The notes under the pieces: generated by a model
What the model was told of the DNA's origin: nothing
Databases searched by the model: none
Seen by the model: only the letters and a program-made list of their open reading frames with translations
Part shown: positions 35,106 to 47,040 of the stretch, piece after piece
Numbering within the stretch: position 1 is the stretch's first letter
Layout of the letters: the number at the start of each line of letters is the position of its first letter
Program-made: the position numbers and the translations under genes
NCBI GenBank assembly: GCA_024734495.1
Contig: JALMQS010000225.1
Location: forward strand, 1,139,864 to 1,203,863
Origin: Forficula auricularia
Taxonomy: Eukaryota; Arthropoda; Insecta; Dermaptera; Forficulidae
Direction of reading: 5' to 3'
DNA length: 64,000 nucleotides

Positions 35106-35650
35106 CTCATAAAGAGAAACAAAGAGGTTGTCCGCTGCTTGATGCAAATAAACATACACACATATATATATGAGATATGTATATATATATATATATGTTG
35201 CAGTAAAAACCCATTTTTAGTAAGAACGGGTTCTTACTAGTTAAAACGCGTTTCACTGATTACCTTTGTGACAACTAGAATTTACTGATGTTGGTTGAGT
35301 TTGGCCTAAAGGTCTAAAATCTTTATTGTGTTTATTTTTAAACAAAAATGTCAAAAATTACATCTTCATTAGAAGCAAAGTGGTAGAGGATGTAATTTTT
35401 GACATTTTTTTAAAAAAATCATTGAAAATAAACACCCACAATGAGGCGGGAGGTCAAAAATGAAGATTCTAGACCTTTGTACCAAGCACAACCAACATCA
35501 CTAAATTCTACTCTCCACAAAGGTATTCAGGGAAACGCGTTTTAACTATAATAGTGAGAACCCGTTCTTACTTAAAACGGATTTTTACTGAAACATATAT
35601 ATTATGCATTTATTTCAATTAGAGGACAACCTCTTTGTTTCTCTTTATGA
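35106..35650. mobile_element. 545-bp palindromic element
   Basis: Arms of about 240 bp: AAACAAAGAGGTTGTCC on the left pairs with the inverse near 35622-35640, and AAAACGCGTTTC (about 35242) with its inverse near 35534. The centre has GTCAAAAATTACATC and its inverse. CTGCTACTCTCGGCAAAA follows directly, a word seen at Penelope-type ends, so the element may be related to them. Includes a (TA)n run at 35160-35200. Confidence 0.65.
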
Positions 35651-35806
35651 ATCTGCTACTCTCGGCAAAATAAAAACTTTTAAATTAAAATACAAAACTC
35701 CTTAATCGACCAGTTATAGGTTATAGATAATGAGAATTTCAACATTCTAGATTAATCCATTAGCTGACAAAGTCTACCGAGTATTGAAAAGTTCCCACTT
35801 TTTATT

Positions 35807-36030
35807 AACCGACTTTGAAAAAAGGAGGAGGTTATCAATTCAACGGAATATATGTTTTTTTTTGTGTTTGAACATTTATTTCTCTTTACAATGTGGACCG
35901 ATTTGGATGATTTTTTTTTGCATTGGGTTCAGTCTCGTACCCGATTACTCCCGGTTTTTTTTCATTGGTATTGGACATTTTTTATTATGTATGCTCACTC
36001 ATAACTTCTTTGTTTATTCTTCGAAATTAT
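35807..36030 (+). repeat. Interspersed repeat with ACCGACTTT...AGGAGGAGG start
   Basis: Starts ACCGACTTTGAAAAAAGGAG, same family as 25545-25733 in reverse. The 84-codon frame on it is hydrophobic noise. Confidence 0.45.
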
Positions 36031-36039
36031 TAATATAAT

Positions 36040-36270
36040 AATTGATCTATTGAGAAATTTCAAATCATTCTTTGCTGGGCTAATAGAAAACCCCCAAAAT
36101 TGCTCTTTTGAATTTCTCTCGCCGATTGATTCGCTCTCTCGATAGCTCGTTGAGTTCTCGTTCTCTGGTATGTTCAAATGCTGTAACATGACCGACATCG
36201 AGCGCTCAATTGCTTTGTAGCTGTATAATTGCCATGCCAATTGAAAGAGGGCTGACTTTCTGGATCATTT
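36040..36270. other. Mildly GC-raised unique block
   Basis: Has CTCTCGATAG, GCTCTCTCGATAG and ATTGCCATGCCAATTG. GAGA and GCCAT words resemble GAGA-factor and PHO sites, but this is a loose match. No frame supported. Confidence 0.2.
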
Positions 36271-36989
36271 ATTAATGCCAAACAGACATTAAATTCGCAG
36301 AGACCTCAATTTTTTTTGTAACATAATCCTAATGCTAATTTAAAAGATCTCTATAAAGGATGTCGTAAATTAACAAATTTTGATTTATGTATGGATTGTA
36401 AATACATTTTTACATTGTCTGCTCCAATTCATTACTGTGCACATATATCAATCCAAGTTTGAAGCCATTTTATTTGAAAAATTAGCTAAACAAAAATAAA
36501 ATTACGCGGCGTCATAACAAGAAAGAGAGCCACTGAGTGGAAAGAAAATATTTACAAGGCCATTACATCTAAAATACACAAAACAGTTAATATTTGTCAC
36601 TTGTAAAAACATTGTTAGTCAACTTATTAAAAATTATTTATGCATGAACCAGTGGGTATAACTTATTCTACTTAGAGAATTCATTACACTCAGATGTTCA
36701 GAGGCCCTTTGATCAAATTTTAGTCTTTTTCTCTAACCTGATTTATGATAATATTCTAGACTTAAAATTTTAAGAATGTTTAAAATTTAATATGCCCTTT
36801 TGTTAAAAGATTTTAATACTTTTTTTATCCCAAAAATAGTTAATAATCGTAAAAAATCAGACCTTTGACGTCACACTTTGTTACTAATTTTTCTTCGAAT
36901 TTTCTTTTTTTTTTATCGTCTCCAATTCATATTAATACCTACTTTTAAATTCAAATTTTTATCGACAAACACACACCCTATTTTAAATA

Positions 36990-37498
36990 CAGTAAAACCG
37001 CGTTTATTTGGCCCTCATTTATCCGGATCTCCTGATTATCCGGATCGGATTTGTAGACATTTTTATTTTAATAAATGTTCATATCATCATCAGCCTGTCG
37101 ATATCGACAATCCACTGCTGAATATAGGCCTCTTCCATCAAATGGAAGGGGGTTGGCATTAAGTCACCACGCTTGCCAGACGGATTGGTGACTAGGAATC
37201 AGATTTTAGCCGGTCAAATATCAATGCAGGGACTCGGACTCGAACTCGGGACTCCTGCTTAGAAGGCTAGTGTCTTAAGCTCTCGGCTAATCCGATTCCT
37301 GTTCATATAGATAAAGTTATTTTATTTTTTTTAACGTATGTATTTTTTTAAACCATTCTATATAATTTCGATATAAACATGTTGTTTTTCTATCGAAATA
37401 AATTCAAATTCGCCTATATTTTGTTTTTATTATCCATATATCCGCATTATCCGTTTTGCCTTTGGTCCCAATTAGTCCGGATAAACGAGGTTCTACTG
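36990..37498. mobile_element. pogo/Tigger-type MITE, copy 2, containing a SINE
   Basis: CAGTAAAACCG and TTCTACTG ends flanked by TA, homologous to 11455-11951 over the whole length. Interrupted by a different SINE at 37085-37299, at a different point from copy 1. Confidence 0.8.
37085..37299 (-). mobile_element. tRNA-derived SINE, family E
   Basis: TGTTCATAT is duplicated exactly at 37076-37084 and 37300-37308. On the minus strand: A box TTAGCCGAGAGCT (near 37277-37289), B box GAGTTCGAGTCC (near 37227-37238), then a body ending in GGCCTATATTCAGCAGTGGA, CAGGCTGATGATGATA. That 3' end resembles the tail of LINE-mobilised repeats known from several insect orders, including Lepidoptera. Confidence 0.88.
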
Positions 37499-37531
37499 TA
37501 CAACTAAAAATAAACAATACCCTTTTAGCAT

Positions 37532-37850
37532 AGGGTGACCATTTGTCCCGGATTTTCCGAGTTAGTCCCGGATTAAAATATATCCCGGTAATTGACCCGA
37601 ATTAGATAATTCATCATATGTGAATACATATTATAATATTTGATTATATTTTATTCGCGGGTCTCTGCGTACATTACTATATGAAGCCAGCTTTACAGTT
37701 ATCACACAGTTATTTTCCTATAAATAATTTTAATGTTTCATTTTAGTTTTTCATTTAAATATTTTTTGGAAAAAAAAATATAATTTTTTTTAATGGGGGG
37801 AGTGGGAGTCAATGTCCCGGATTGGACCGCGAAAAAAATTGTCACCCTAT
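37532..37850. mobile_element. hAT-like MITE with AGGGTGACCA ends
   Basis: Left end AGGGTGACCATTTGTCCCGG, right end with CCCGGATTGG and TTGTCACCCTAT, inverted. TTTAGCAT (37524-37531) and TCTAGCAT (37851-37858) agree at seven of eight, a worn hAT duplication. Confidence 0.7.
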
Positions 37851-37859
37851 TCTAGCATA

Positions 37860-38639
37860 ACTCTCTTCGAAAAATGTACCTATGTAGGAACATCGAGAAT
37901 TTGAGCCCAAACATTATATGATACAAAGGAGTGATTCCGATCCTTCATGGTTAACAATAATCATTAACCATTTTATAAACTGCTCAGTTTTTATTTTTAA
38001 TGAAACGTTATTACTAACGATTGCGTAAATACATAAAATTACATACTAAGTGCTATCACTCCTATTATTCGATTCAGGGGACTTCAAAAAGTGTATTTTT
38101 TTCATATGCTATTAGGGAACTTTCAAGCTGTTCTTTTCTCAAACTCTAGATAATTATATTTATATGCCAAGAATACTTGACACCATTGTAAAATAAATCT
38201 TGCTATAAACGAGAGTCGCCATCCTCAATAGATCTAGGAGAAGTAACCAAGTGAGAAACGAAAAAAAGGTAGTACGGATGAAAAGATGGCTGATGAATCC
38301 ATTTTGAAAATGAAAAGGACCAAGTCATAAAGTTGATATTTAGTTTTGAATTTTATAAAGAGCCGGGATACCTGCTGACAGGTGAGATTCGAGAATGACC
38401 GAATAAAAGGTGGAAGGATAAATGAGCTCTCGAGAGCCAACAGGTGAAATTTTATACAAAGTCGATCAAGAAAAAAAAATTTATACATCACTTTAACTTT
38501 TAACAAAAGAGAGTTCTTGACTCCGGACTGGAGTATAAAAATCACCAGGTTCTCTTTAGGTATAAACGTGTGAACCAAAAGTTTATATTGTATTCTTTAC
38601 ATTAAGTTTAGATAAAATTTTCATAAAATATATAAGGTC
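37860..38639. other. AT-rich intergenic DNA
   Basis: A 114-codon minus frame (38234-38578) is present but is compositionally like random A/T-rich sequence (F, L, I, S, K) and lacks a recognisable domain. Not called. Confidence 0.4.
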
Positions 38640-39346
38640 GAGTTCAAAATTTCAGGAGATTCTTTTTATTTAAAAATTATTATCCGTTAATTCAAATATT
38701 TCTATAAAAAAGCATTTTTTGTTTTGAACAGTATATTGGTTCTCGAAAGGAAATAAAATTGTTGCATAATTTCAAGGGGCAATTAATATGGATTATTTTT
38801 CCGAATAGAGCTCTAATAGAATGTTTGAAGTCGCCTTCTGGAATATCTTCCAGTTCAATCATGTCAAAAACAAGTTCAGACGAGTTTTAGTGGAATATAA
38901 ATTTTTCTCGCTGAGGAACTATTATAATAGAAAGAACAGAAATAAGGAATAAATAAAGATTATTCGGGAATCTTTGGACTAATCCATTACAAAGAACATA
39001 GGAAATAATTATAACTATAATTATAGCAATATAATTAGGAGATATTTAAGATTTTCTTATAGGACAGACTGATTCATTGTGGAAGATGGTCAAATTCCAT
39101 CTCAGGGACTGTGGACTTTTAAGTCAAAATAATTAATTTCTGACCCTACCCTAACTCACACAAAGCAGTATCCGTTTGGGGCGAAGGTCCAAAAATATAT
39201 TTTTAAAAATCTAATGTTAAATTTGAAAAATAACGAAAATGAACATTAACAAAATTTACAAAAAAAAGCGAAGATTAAAATTTCAAAAAATGAAGGATAG
39301 TTTTTTGGACAGCATCCCCTGGTTGAAAAGTCACCAACCGCCCCTG
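38640..39346 (-). mobile_element. Nonautonomous hAT-like element, copy 3
   Basis: Reverse copy of 15060-15921 with terminus CAGGGGCGGTTGGTGAC on the minus strand at 39346. The other end is missing, so it is truncated near 38640. Confidence 0.65.
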
Positions 39347-41189
39347 TTGTGTACATATTTTGTTTAATATTTTAGATATAATAAACTATTATTTCTTATT
39401 TTTTTATAACTATATAATTTTAAATATTTTGAAAGATTTGGTCTATAAAATTGTATATATAAGGTTGTCTAAGCAATAAGTAAGTAAATATTTTGTAATA
39501 AGTAGCTCACACAATGATTTTAACTTCCAAACTAGTTCACACACATACTAATATTAAAGTTGGAGACCGCTGGATTATAGTTACCTTTTAAATTTTAAAA
39601 CAGAATTAATCAATTTCAAAATGGGATTAATTTAATTAAATTTAATTTTCAGAATAATATTAATTTGAAATTTATTAATTCCATTTTGAAATTGAGTAAA
39701 CTCAATTTATCTCATTTTGAAGATGAAAATATTTGAGGCGATATATAAAATGTCAAATGATAAATTTCACATTTTCTAGAAAATATAATTTTTTCTACAA
39801 AGCTCTCAACAATTTTGACTTTTTTTTAATAAGAAAATTAAAGCATTACCTGTCTATTTGACATCTGATTTTATCAATGTGAAAAGATTCCCTTACTTTT
39901 ATTAAGTTAACCATACAATCATGCTTATTTGATAAACATTTTTATGGTTTTGTAAAACTTTTTTTTTTTAATAAGTTTGAATTTTAATTAATTTAATAAA
40001 AATTTCAAACAACTTTGAATATTATAATAGAGTTATAGAAAACATGTTTTTTCATGTGCGTAAAATGTTTTACTGCGTTCAAATGACTTTTTTGACTCAG
40101 CTGGTGCCTTATCAAAAAAAGAACATTCTCACTCGCAAAAAACATCAATTTCGCCCACCTGCTAGAAAAATTACTATCTATTAAATGTCGGGAAAAATAT
40201 TATCAAATCGATAATACATTTTAAAATATGTATGCTCTTAAAAATTGAATTCCAAATGTCTTCAAAAAAAAAAAAAAAAAAAAAAAATGGACTAAATGAA
40301 AAAATTAAATTACTTAATAGGGAGACCCTATTATTGAATTCACTCTTTTTTTGCACATTGTTTTTAAAAAGAAGAGAAAGCATATTTTTTCTCTCTGTCT
40401 GGATTCCGTTACCCATGAAAATTCAGGAACGGGAAGTCAAGAACAGAAAGTTCAATCTTGTGTCAAAATATTTCAATTTCCATTTCGAAGAATTGATATG
40501 ATTTTGGGCTATCTTTTTAAAACTTAATATTTGGGATAATTTAATTTAGGTTTAAAGAGAATGTATTAAATGGTATTGGTGAATTAGGCAGCTTTTCTTA
40601 ATTCAGTAAATAAAATAATTAAAAAATAATTCTAATGATTATTACCTTAAACCTAAAAACTAAGAGCTGCGAAAATATTTTAAATTATTTAGGGGCTTGC
40701 AAGAAGTAAAAGTTTAGTAATCACTAATGAGAAAAGCGATCAAAAGGTTATAGTTATTTACCTGGGAAAAACATTCATGTTTAAATTAATAAAATATAGC
40801 TCTATGCCAAGTTTCAGCTTTCTAATTAAAAATGTTCGCTGGCAAATATTTCTAAACTTTAAAATTTGCCGACAAGGTACTGAGATTTCTTATACTTTTC
40901 AGTTTTTCCTCCAATTACTAATAATAAATAAATTATATATATTATATAGGTATAGGTACATTTATTTATTTATTGATATTTAATTTTAACATACCTTTTC
41001 ATTGATTCATCACCAGTATTAACATTTTAACAATTATTTATTTAATTAAAACCAAAATACTTCATTTTTTTATAGACAGCAGCTACAATAATGTGACTTA
41101 CCTAATCTTTTAATTATTTATTTTATAAGCGGCCAGACCCATTTCTTTTCTTTAAAAAAAAAGTCATTTTAATAAAACAAATGGATCTC
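39347..41189. other. AT-rich intergenic DNA
   Basis: Poly(A) of 24 at 40264-40287. Frames of 68-89 codons here are low complexity. No repeat boundaries recognised. Confidence 0.4.
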
Positions 41190-42090
41190 TATTAAAATTG
41201 AGGAGTGTATGTCCTAAAGGGTCTGAGTTCCAAATTCGAATATTTTGAGTAATACATATAGAAAGGTCTCTGTTCCAAGCCTAATAATAATCCAAAGGTA
41301 GAGAGTGCCTGCAGTATATTTAGGTTTTCATCCCCTAGGGAAAATTTGGCGCTCCCTGTTTACTAGATAACCATCTAGTCACTATAATACTAGCTATTTT
41401 CTTTCTAAAGGGCCTATGTGTTGTGTTAGCTAAAAGTTATTAAAATGTTGTGTTGTTTGTGGTACTTAGACCCTTTTTAGAAATAAGTAATGAGGCATTT
41501 AGACCCTTTTTAACCGACTTCAAAAAAAGGAAAAATACTCAATTAATAAAAAAATAAAAAAAAATACAATACTCAAATACTCAATCACAATTCAAATACT
41601 TAACCAAGGTTCAAATTCTTAACCACTGTTCAAATACTTTACCACGGTTCAAATACTTAACCACGGTTCAAATACTTAACCAATGTTCAAATACTTAACC
41701 AGGGTTCAAATACTTAACTCTCAGTTTCCTAATTAACTCGATGTTTACATACGTAAGCTGTTGATTTCATATTTAATTAGCTGTTTTCATACTCAAACTC
41801 AAGGTTTAAATACTTAACTCTCAGTTTTCTTAGTTAAATCCTCGTTTTCCTAATTAACTCGCTGTTTATACGATTTCCTATTTTCAATTTTTTTATTCAG
41901 TTCAATTTAAGAATTTTTTTAGTTTTTCTCAGTGGTCTTACTTAACGGAAGTTTTAGGTATTACTTGAAAAATATATATTTAAATCTAAAAAGATGTTTA
42001 CTAGTTGCCAAAATAGTTTTATTTTATTATCTCGGTTCTATATTTTTGGCATTTAGACCCTTTAGAACTTACATTCTTCAATTATACCTA
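41190..42090. mobile_element. ~900-bp TIR element with an internal minisatellite
   Basis: The left end (41191-41236, containing CCTAAAGGGTCTGAGTTCC) and the inverse of 42044-42088 (containing CTAAAGGGTCTAAATGCC) pair at roughly three bases in four. TTTAGACCCTTTTTA words recur inside at 41467 and 41502. No transposase. Confidence 0.45.
41591..41720 (+). repeat. 19-bp minisatellite
   Basis: About 6.7 head-to-tail units of TTCAAATACTTAACCACGG, varying mainly in the last three bases. Not CRISPR: there are no spacers. Confidence 0.9.
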
Positions 42091-43086
42091 AACATAAAAA
42101 TATTCATATTAAATTTTTAATCTATTACCTTTTACCTAGATACTTTTCTAGAAAATAGCTACTAGTACACCTGTACATTTTAATTATTTCGAATTTCATT
42201 TGGTTTTTATTTATATTTTTTGATATCATATCTAAATAAAAATGGGGAGAATTTAAGAGTCATTCGAGAAACGTTAAATGTCACTAATTATCTTAACATA
42301 TCATTAGAAAATAATTACAGACTGAGTCAACAGCCGTAATTAATTCTTATAGAGAATGTTAATGAATGTGTGTGACTGAGTTTTATGCAATTTTAAAATT
42401 GTTATTTAAATTTAAACTTTTACACAAATAATAATAATAATAATAAGTAAATAAGTCTGTTTGAAATAACTATTTAATTGAAGTAAGTATTTTTTAGCAT
42501 TTAATGTTGACATAATTATAATTTTATTGGTTATAAAAAAAAATTAATATCATTTTTTTTCATTCCATTAACTAACTACTTGGCTTTTATATGAAATGAA
42601 CTTTATTTGATCTTCAAGGATCAACTTCCTGCTTCGCTTCCAGAGAAAGAAGGCTGGCTGTTGCGTTGCTTTTCTCTTAGTTTGATTTACGTATCCTACA
42701 TTAGGAATTCAATTAAAAATCTGCAAATAAATTTCACATTATTGCAGTACCTATACTGTTTACTTCGCTATAATGAAGTACCTATTGGACAAACATCATC
42801 AGAAATTGACTTTTTGAACTCTTCTAATTTCTGTAAGATTGATTTGGCTTTTTAAATTTTCAATGGAAGAATACTATAATATGGCCTTGATGGTTAATTA
42901 AAAGGAAAGTTTTTTACAAAACTCTGATCTCAGTTTAACTATGCTCGTGATAACTCAAAAATGGTAAATCACAGGTACGATTTGCAATTTAAATATTGAG
43001 TCAATTATTGGTTCAAGAAATTATAGCTAGTTTTTAAGAGTAGTTGGAATTGACAAAACGAAGCTATTACTTTACTAAAAAAGACT
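42091..43086. other. AT-rich intergenic DNA
   Basis: An 82-codon frame at 42607-42855 starts with a less biased stretch (42615-42670) but then becomes low-complexity; no domain seen. Confidence 0.35.
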
Positions 43087-43410
43087 AATTATTAAATTGC
43101 GATATCAGAGGGGATTCATCCCTCAGGAGAACTAAGATACTTTCTGGGGAGTCAGCTCACACTCTCAAGACAAAAACCTCTATCTGGAAAAGAAATTTTT
43201 TTACTCCATTCTTCTTTAACGGAAATTAAAAAATTGAGCTTAAAAAAAAAGTTTTTCATACAAGACTTCTTATTTAAATATAAAATTAAAGATTTGAGCA
43301 TCTTTTTTTGAAAATAGTAGGAATGTTTTTTAAAAAATCAGCTCGGGTTAAAATTAACCAAAAACATTCCAACTATTTTCAAAAAAAGATTCTTAAATCT
43401 TTAGTTTTAT
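43087..43410. repeat. Family-B SINE-derived fragment plus hairpin
   Basis: 43087-43170 matches the left arm of 8974-9339 but has lost the B box to a small deletion. 43276-43405 is a separate hairpin on GAAAATAGTAGGAATGTTTT and its inverse, also seen once at 8895-8960. Confidence 0.5.
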
Positions 43411-43414
43411 ATTT

Positions 43415-44074
43415 TGGTACCTTTGCCCCAAACAGATACTCCTTTGTGTGGGTGAAGGTAAGAGTCAGGAATTAAATCTTGTGTTTCCATAGACCCTGAG
43501 ATAAAAATCGACCATCTTCCACAATGAATCAGCCTGTCCTATAAGAAAATCTTAAATTTCTCCTAATTTTATTGCATTTAGCAAGCTATGACTTGTCTAA
43601 GCTCTCTTAGTTATTTCTTATCTTATATATTGACAGTTCTTAGAAATGGATTAGTCCAAAAATTCTCGAATCATCTTTATTTATTTATTTTTTGTATTAT
43701 TTCTATTTTAATAGTTCCTCAGCGAGAACAATTTTGATTCGATTAAAACTCGCCTGAACTTGTCTTTGACATGCTTGAACTTGAAGATATATCTACCAGG
43801 CATGGACTTCAAACCTTCTATCAGCACCCTTTTTCTGGGAAAATCATTCATTTTAATTGCCCATTGAAACTATGCAACAATTTTATTTAATTTCGAGATC
43901 CAATATACTTTTCAAAAGAAAAAATGTTTTATTTGGAAATATATGAAATAACGGATAATAATTTGAAAATTTAAAGATCCTCCTGAAATTTTGAAGTCGA
44001 CCTTATATATTTATTAAAATACTATAAATGCTTAAAATTTTTCGTCCACAACATCCATAGACCTCACGCCACTG
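43415..44074 (+). mobile_element. Nonautonomous hAT-like element, copy 2
   Basis: Aligns with 15235-15921; right end CACGCCACTG. The left about 175 bp are missing. Confidence 0.65.
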
Positions 44075-44999
44075 GTTCAAATTATACATTATATTTTTTT
44101 AATTTTCATTAATTATCAAGAATCACATATTCTTTTTTTTTTCTATCATTTTTATAGATATCGTATGTCTGAGAATACAATTATATAAGTTTGTTTGTCA
44201 TGACTTTAAAATCTGAAGGCCATGATTATAGATTTGTTTTTAAAAGACAATTTTCAGAAAACAATAAAATATTTAAATAAATAAATTTGTTTTCATCAAC
44301 ATTTTATTTTAATAGTGGTTTGCTATATTTATAGGACAAGTGAAAGTCATGTAGTGTGCACTATTCTTTGTAATCGCTGTTTTCAGTAGACACAATTTCG
44401 TCGTCAAGAAATTCCACCCCCTAACTTGAAAATAGTCCAAATTAGAACCGTGTCGTTGATGTCATGGATGGACCATTGAGTTTGTAAAAGTTTAAATTTT
44501 CATTTCTCTCTCTCTCTGTCGTAGAGACAAAAGTTCAGTGCAGAGAGTGAGCCTAACATTGGCACTTGTTGAAAACATTCCGCCGTTTCCACTCTAATTA
44601 AATTAACAAATTATGTTGATAAAACAAAAGGTTATATAAATCTTAATTCGCAGAGTTCACTGGCCAGATATGTTACATTCTCTATGGTCGAAGTTTTCTT
44701 GTAGTACAACTACAACAAAGTTCAAAAATTCCTTATCCAATTAAGCTAAGAAAATTTAAATACTTTTCTTGAAATATTATTTGACTAATCAATAAAAAGA
44801 AAAGAGGGAGAAAAAAAAAATAGATATATTAAATTTATTATTGACGAAGACAACAGTTTTTCTATTTCATCTTCACATATTGTAAAATGAATTCAATCTA
44901 GTTTTGTGTGTTATGTGATTCGAAAAGTAGAAATCCTCTTTCTATTTTATCAATACATCCATGACTTTGTTTTGATTAAGTTATAACTTAATATCTCTA
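44075..44999. other. AT-rich DNA, partly GC-raised
   Basis: 44330-44560 is somewhat GC-raised with a (CT)n run at 44506-44518; no gene recognised. Confidence 0.35.
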
Positions 45000-45120
45000 A
45001 AAAAATTTTAAAATATAAAATTCTCAGTGGTTTTCACATTTTTTTGTGAAACCTACCGAGAATTTTAAATTTTAAAAGTTTACTTATTTAAATATGTTTC
45101 ACCAAGAACTCACACCATTT
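45000..45120. repeat. pLTR-like hairpin
   Basis: TGTGAAACCTACCGAGAATT and flanking inverse; related to 16905-17060 and 51945-52150. Confidence 0.45.
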
Positions 45121-45569
45121 TCCTTTAACAAAATTAAAATCGTTTCTAGAATATTATATTACTTGTAATTTTAATAAGAATTGAAATCTTATTAAAATCA
45201 CACAAAATAAATTATAATTATTGAAGTGATAACTTCTTTTGGCGCGCCTTGCACACTTTATTTTACTTGCCAGTAAATGGGATTTAACCGTCACGATTGT
45301 GGTCTGTGTCTAGCCAAAGATGGCGTTGCAGCATTAACTCTAAACTCAAATTAATATCTTATATTTGAATTTTGGCGCTCATGTACATTTTTATTTTGAG
45401 ATTGAGTCGTCACGCTTCACGTTACCCGTCACCGTTGGGCTGTGGTCTAGTACCAGTTCAATCATTGTCTGAAAATGTATTAATTATTTCTTTTCAAAAA
45501 ATAATAATTTTAGATTATTAGAATTATAAATGCCATATACCAGTTAAGTTATCACTTCTGTCGTGTGGT

Positions 45570-45830
45570 CTTAAGCACGCACCCGAATTTTATTTATTGA
45601 ATATGAATAAATAAGACAATAAAACTACGACGTTTCGATCCATCTATTCTGAGATCGTTCTCAAGTATGAGTCATATTTTTAATTTATTTTTATACTTGA
45701 AAACGATCGCAGAATAAATCGACAGATACGCCGTAGTTTTATTGTTTTATTTATTCGTTTTCAAAAAGTAATTATAATTAATTATGTGTGATTTTAAAAA
45801 AATTCAATTCTTATTAAAATATCAAGTAAT
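45570..45830. repeat. Head-to-head hammerhead repeat (U3/A8 type)
   Basis: Two inverted copies of a unit with CTCAAGTATGAG and GATCGTTCTC, each holding a ribozyme-like core (45625-45669 minus, about 45693-45738 plus). Tail TTATAATTAATTATGTGTGA shared with the family. Confidence 0.7.
45625..45669 (-). ncRNA. Hammerhead-like ribozyme with U3/A8 core
   Basis: Minus strand: stem I CATAC (45669-45665) pairs with GTA of GTAG (45628-45625) over three bases; core TTGAGAA (45664-45658) in place of CTGANGA; stem II GATC (45656-45653) with GATC (45640-45637); GAAA (45636-45633); CGTC to 45629. The C3-to-T and G8-to-A changes together keep the known 3-8 base pair. Whether this cleaves is unknown. Confidence 0.5.
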
Positions 45831-46517
45831 ATAATATTTTTTTTTTTCATAACTTCAATAAGAAGGTTATATTTTTCTTGAAATGGATCAAATCTTAAAA
45901 CTCCTTTTTAATTACATATTATTATTCCTCGCGCTGAAATGTCCATTCATTCTCTTGCAGCCATTTAGATTTATCACCCTTTCAAATTGAAACTGTATTC
46001 GAATTAAAGATGAAGAAGAACTCCAAAAGATAATTTCATTTTATTTGCTACATTTTTGTTAGCTGTTTGCGTTAATTTCTTCCTCTTTATTAGGGGGTGA
46101 TTCATTTCGAAATGAATTTCGTAATTCGAATTTTATATTTGTCAGAAAACATTGAAACTTTTTCCTTGTAATAAAAAGAGAATGCTTCGAGATGATAATT
46201 ATATTATACTATATAATAATATAAGTGAGAGGGAGATAATACGCTACAAACTCCCCCTCTTTTTAACCATACAACTAACTTTAATTGAAAAGTTATAGAA
46301 AGAACTTCGAAAATGTTTTAATTTTTGAATTAAACTTTCCTTTTTACTATCGATTCTCTATAGTAGAAACTTTAGATTATACATTTCCAATGAAATGTGT
46401 GAGAATATAAATTACTTTAAAACATCTCACCGGGATGTTATTATTATAAAAATCGGTTAATGATGAATTTGTGAAATTTAAATAACAAATCTAGCCTGAG
46501 TTGATGGTACTACATAA
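45831..46517. other. AT-rich intergenic DNA
   Basis: No gene or repeat boundary recognised. Confidence 0.4.
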
Positions 46518-47040
46518 TATAGAGTGGGCAGAGCACTTTACTTATTTAGAAATTTAATTAGAAAAATGTAACGCAGATATATATTTAATTCTTTGAACAG
46601 GATCAAGTACAACGTTTAAATTTTATATTTACACAGTTTTAAAGATGAAAATTTTATCAGGCACATAGCGTCCATTATTCTTAATTCCCTGCGTAAATCG
46701 AAATCAGAAGTTTCTTTCAACTCTTTCCAGCATATCGACGGGTATGTTGGGGACAGCCTGACGAATGTTGTTCTTCAGGTGAACTAGGGTTTTAAGATAA
46801 TAGTTGTAGACAAGCTATTTTAGATAGCCCCATAAAAAAAATAGTCGCAGGGGCTAAACCAGTGCAGATTGCCCCTAAAGGAGATGATGCAGTCTCTTGA
46901 GACGTCATCTGCCTGATATCATCTTTAAAACTTTAAATTTAAACGTTCTACTTGATTCTGTTGAAAGAATTAAATATATATCTCCGTTACATTTTTCTTA
47001 ATTGAATTTCTAAATAAGCAAACTGCTCTGCCCCACCATA
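46518..47040. mobile_element. Internally deleted mariner/Tc1-type element
   Basis: Long inverted ends of about 115 bp: GGGCAGAGCACTTTACTTAT on the left, and an inverse with GGGGCAGAGCAGTTTGCTTA on the right, both running on through CAGATATATATTTAATTC-type text. TA lies at both outer edges. Between them is the C-terminal remnant of a transposase. Confidence 0.8.
46645..46867 (-). pseudogene. mariner/Tc1 (IS630) transposase C-terminal remnant
   Basis: Minus-strand translation in shifting frames gives SPCDYFFYG (the family's SPDLxPxDFFLWG region after the last catalytic aspartate), VHLKNNIRQAVPNIPVDMLE then RVERNF, and after a stop GIKNNGRYVPD. These match the end of mariner-like transposases, which cut and join the element's ends in the nucleus. 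At least one frameshift and three stops break it, and the catalytic N-terminal part is absent, so it is dead. Confidence 0.8.

Noticed and set aside
38234..38578. 114-codon minus-strand frame
   Set aside because: Composition of random A/T-rich sequence; no recognisable domain or start context.
41591..41720. CRISPR-like array
   Set aside because: Units are head to tail without spacers.
43680..43830. Coding segment inside the hAT-like element (minus strand, RVLIESKLF...)
   Set aside because: The frame is disrupted in the other two copies, so similarity is that of the DNA repeat only.
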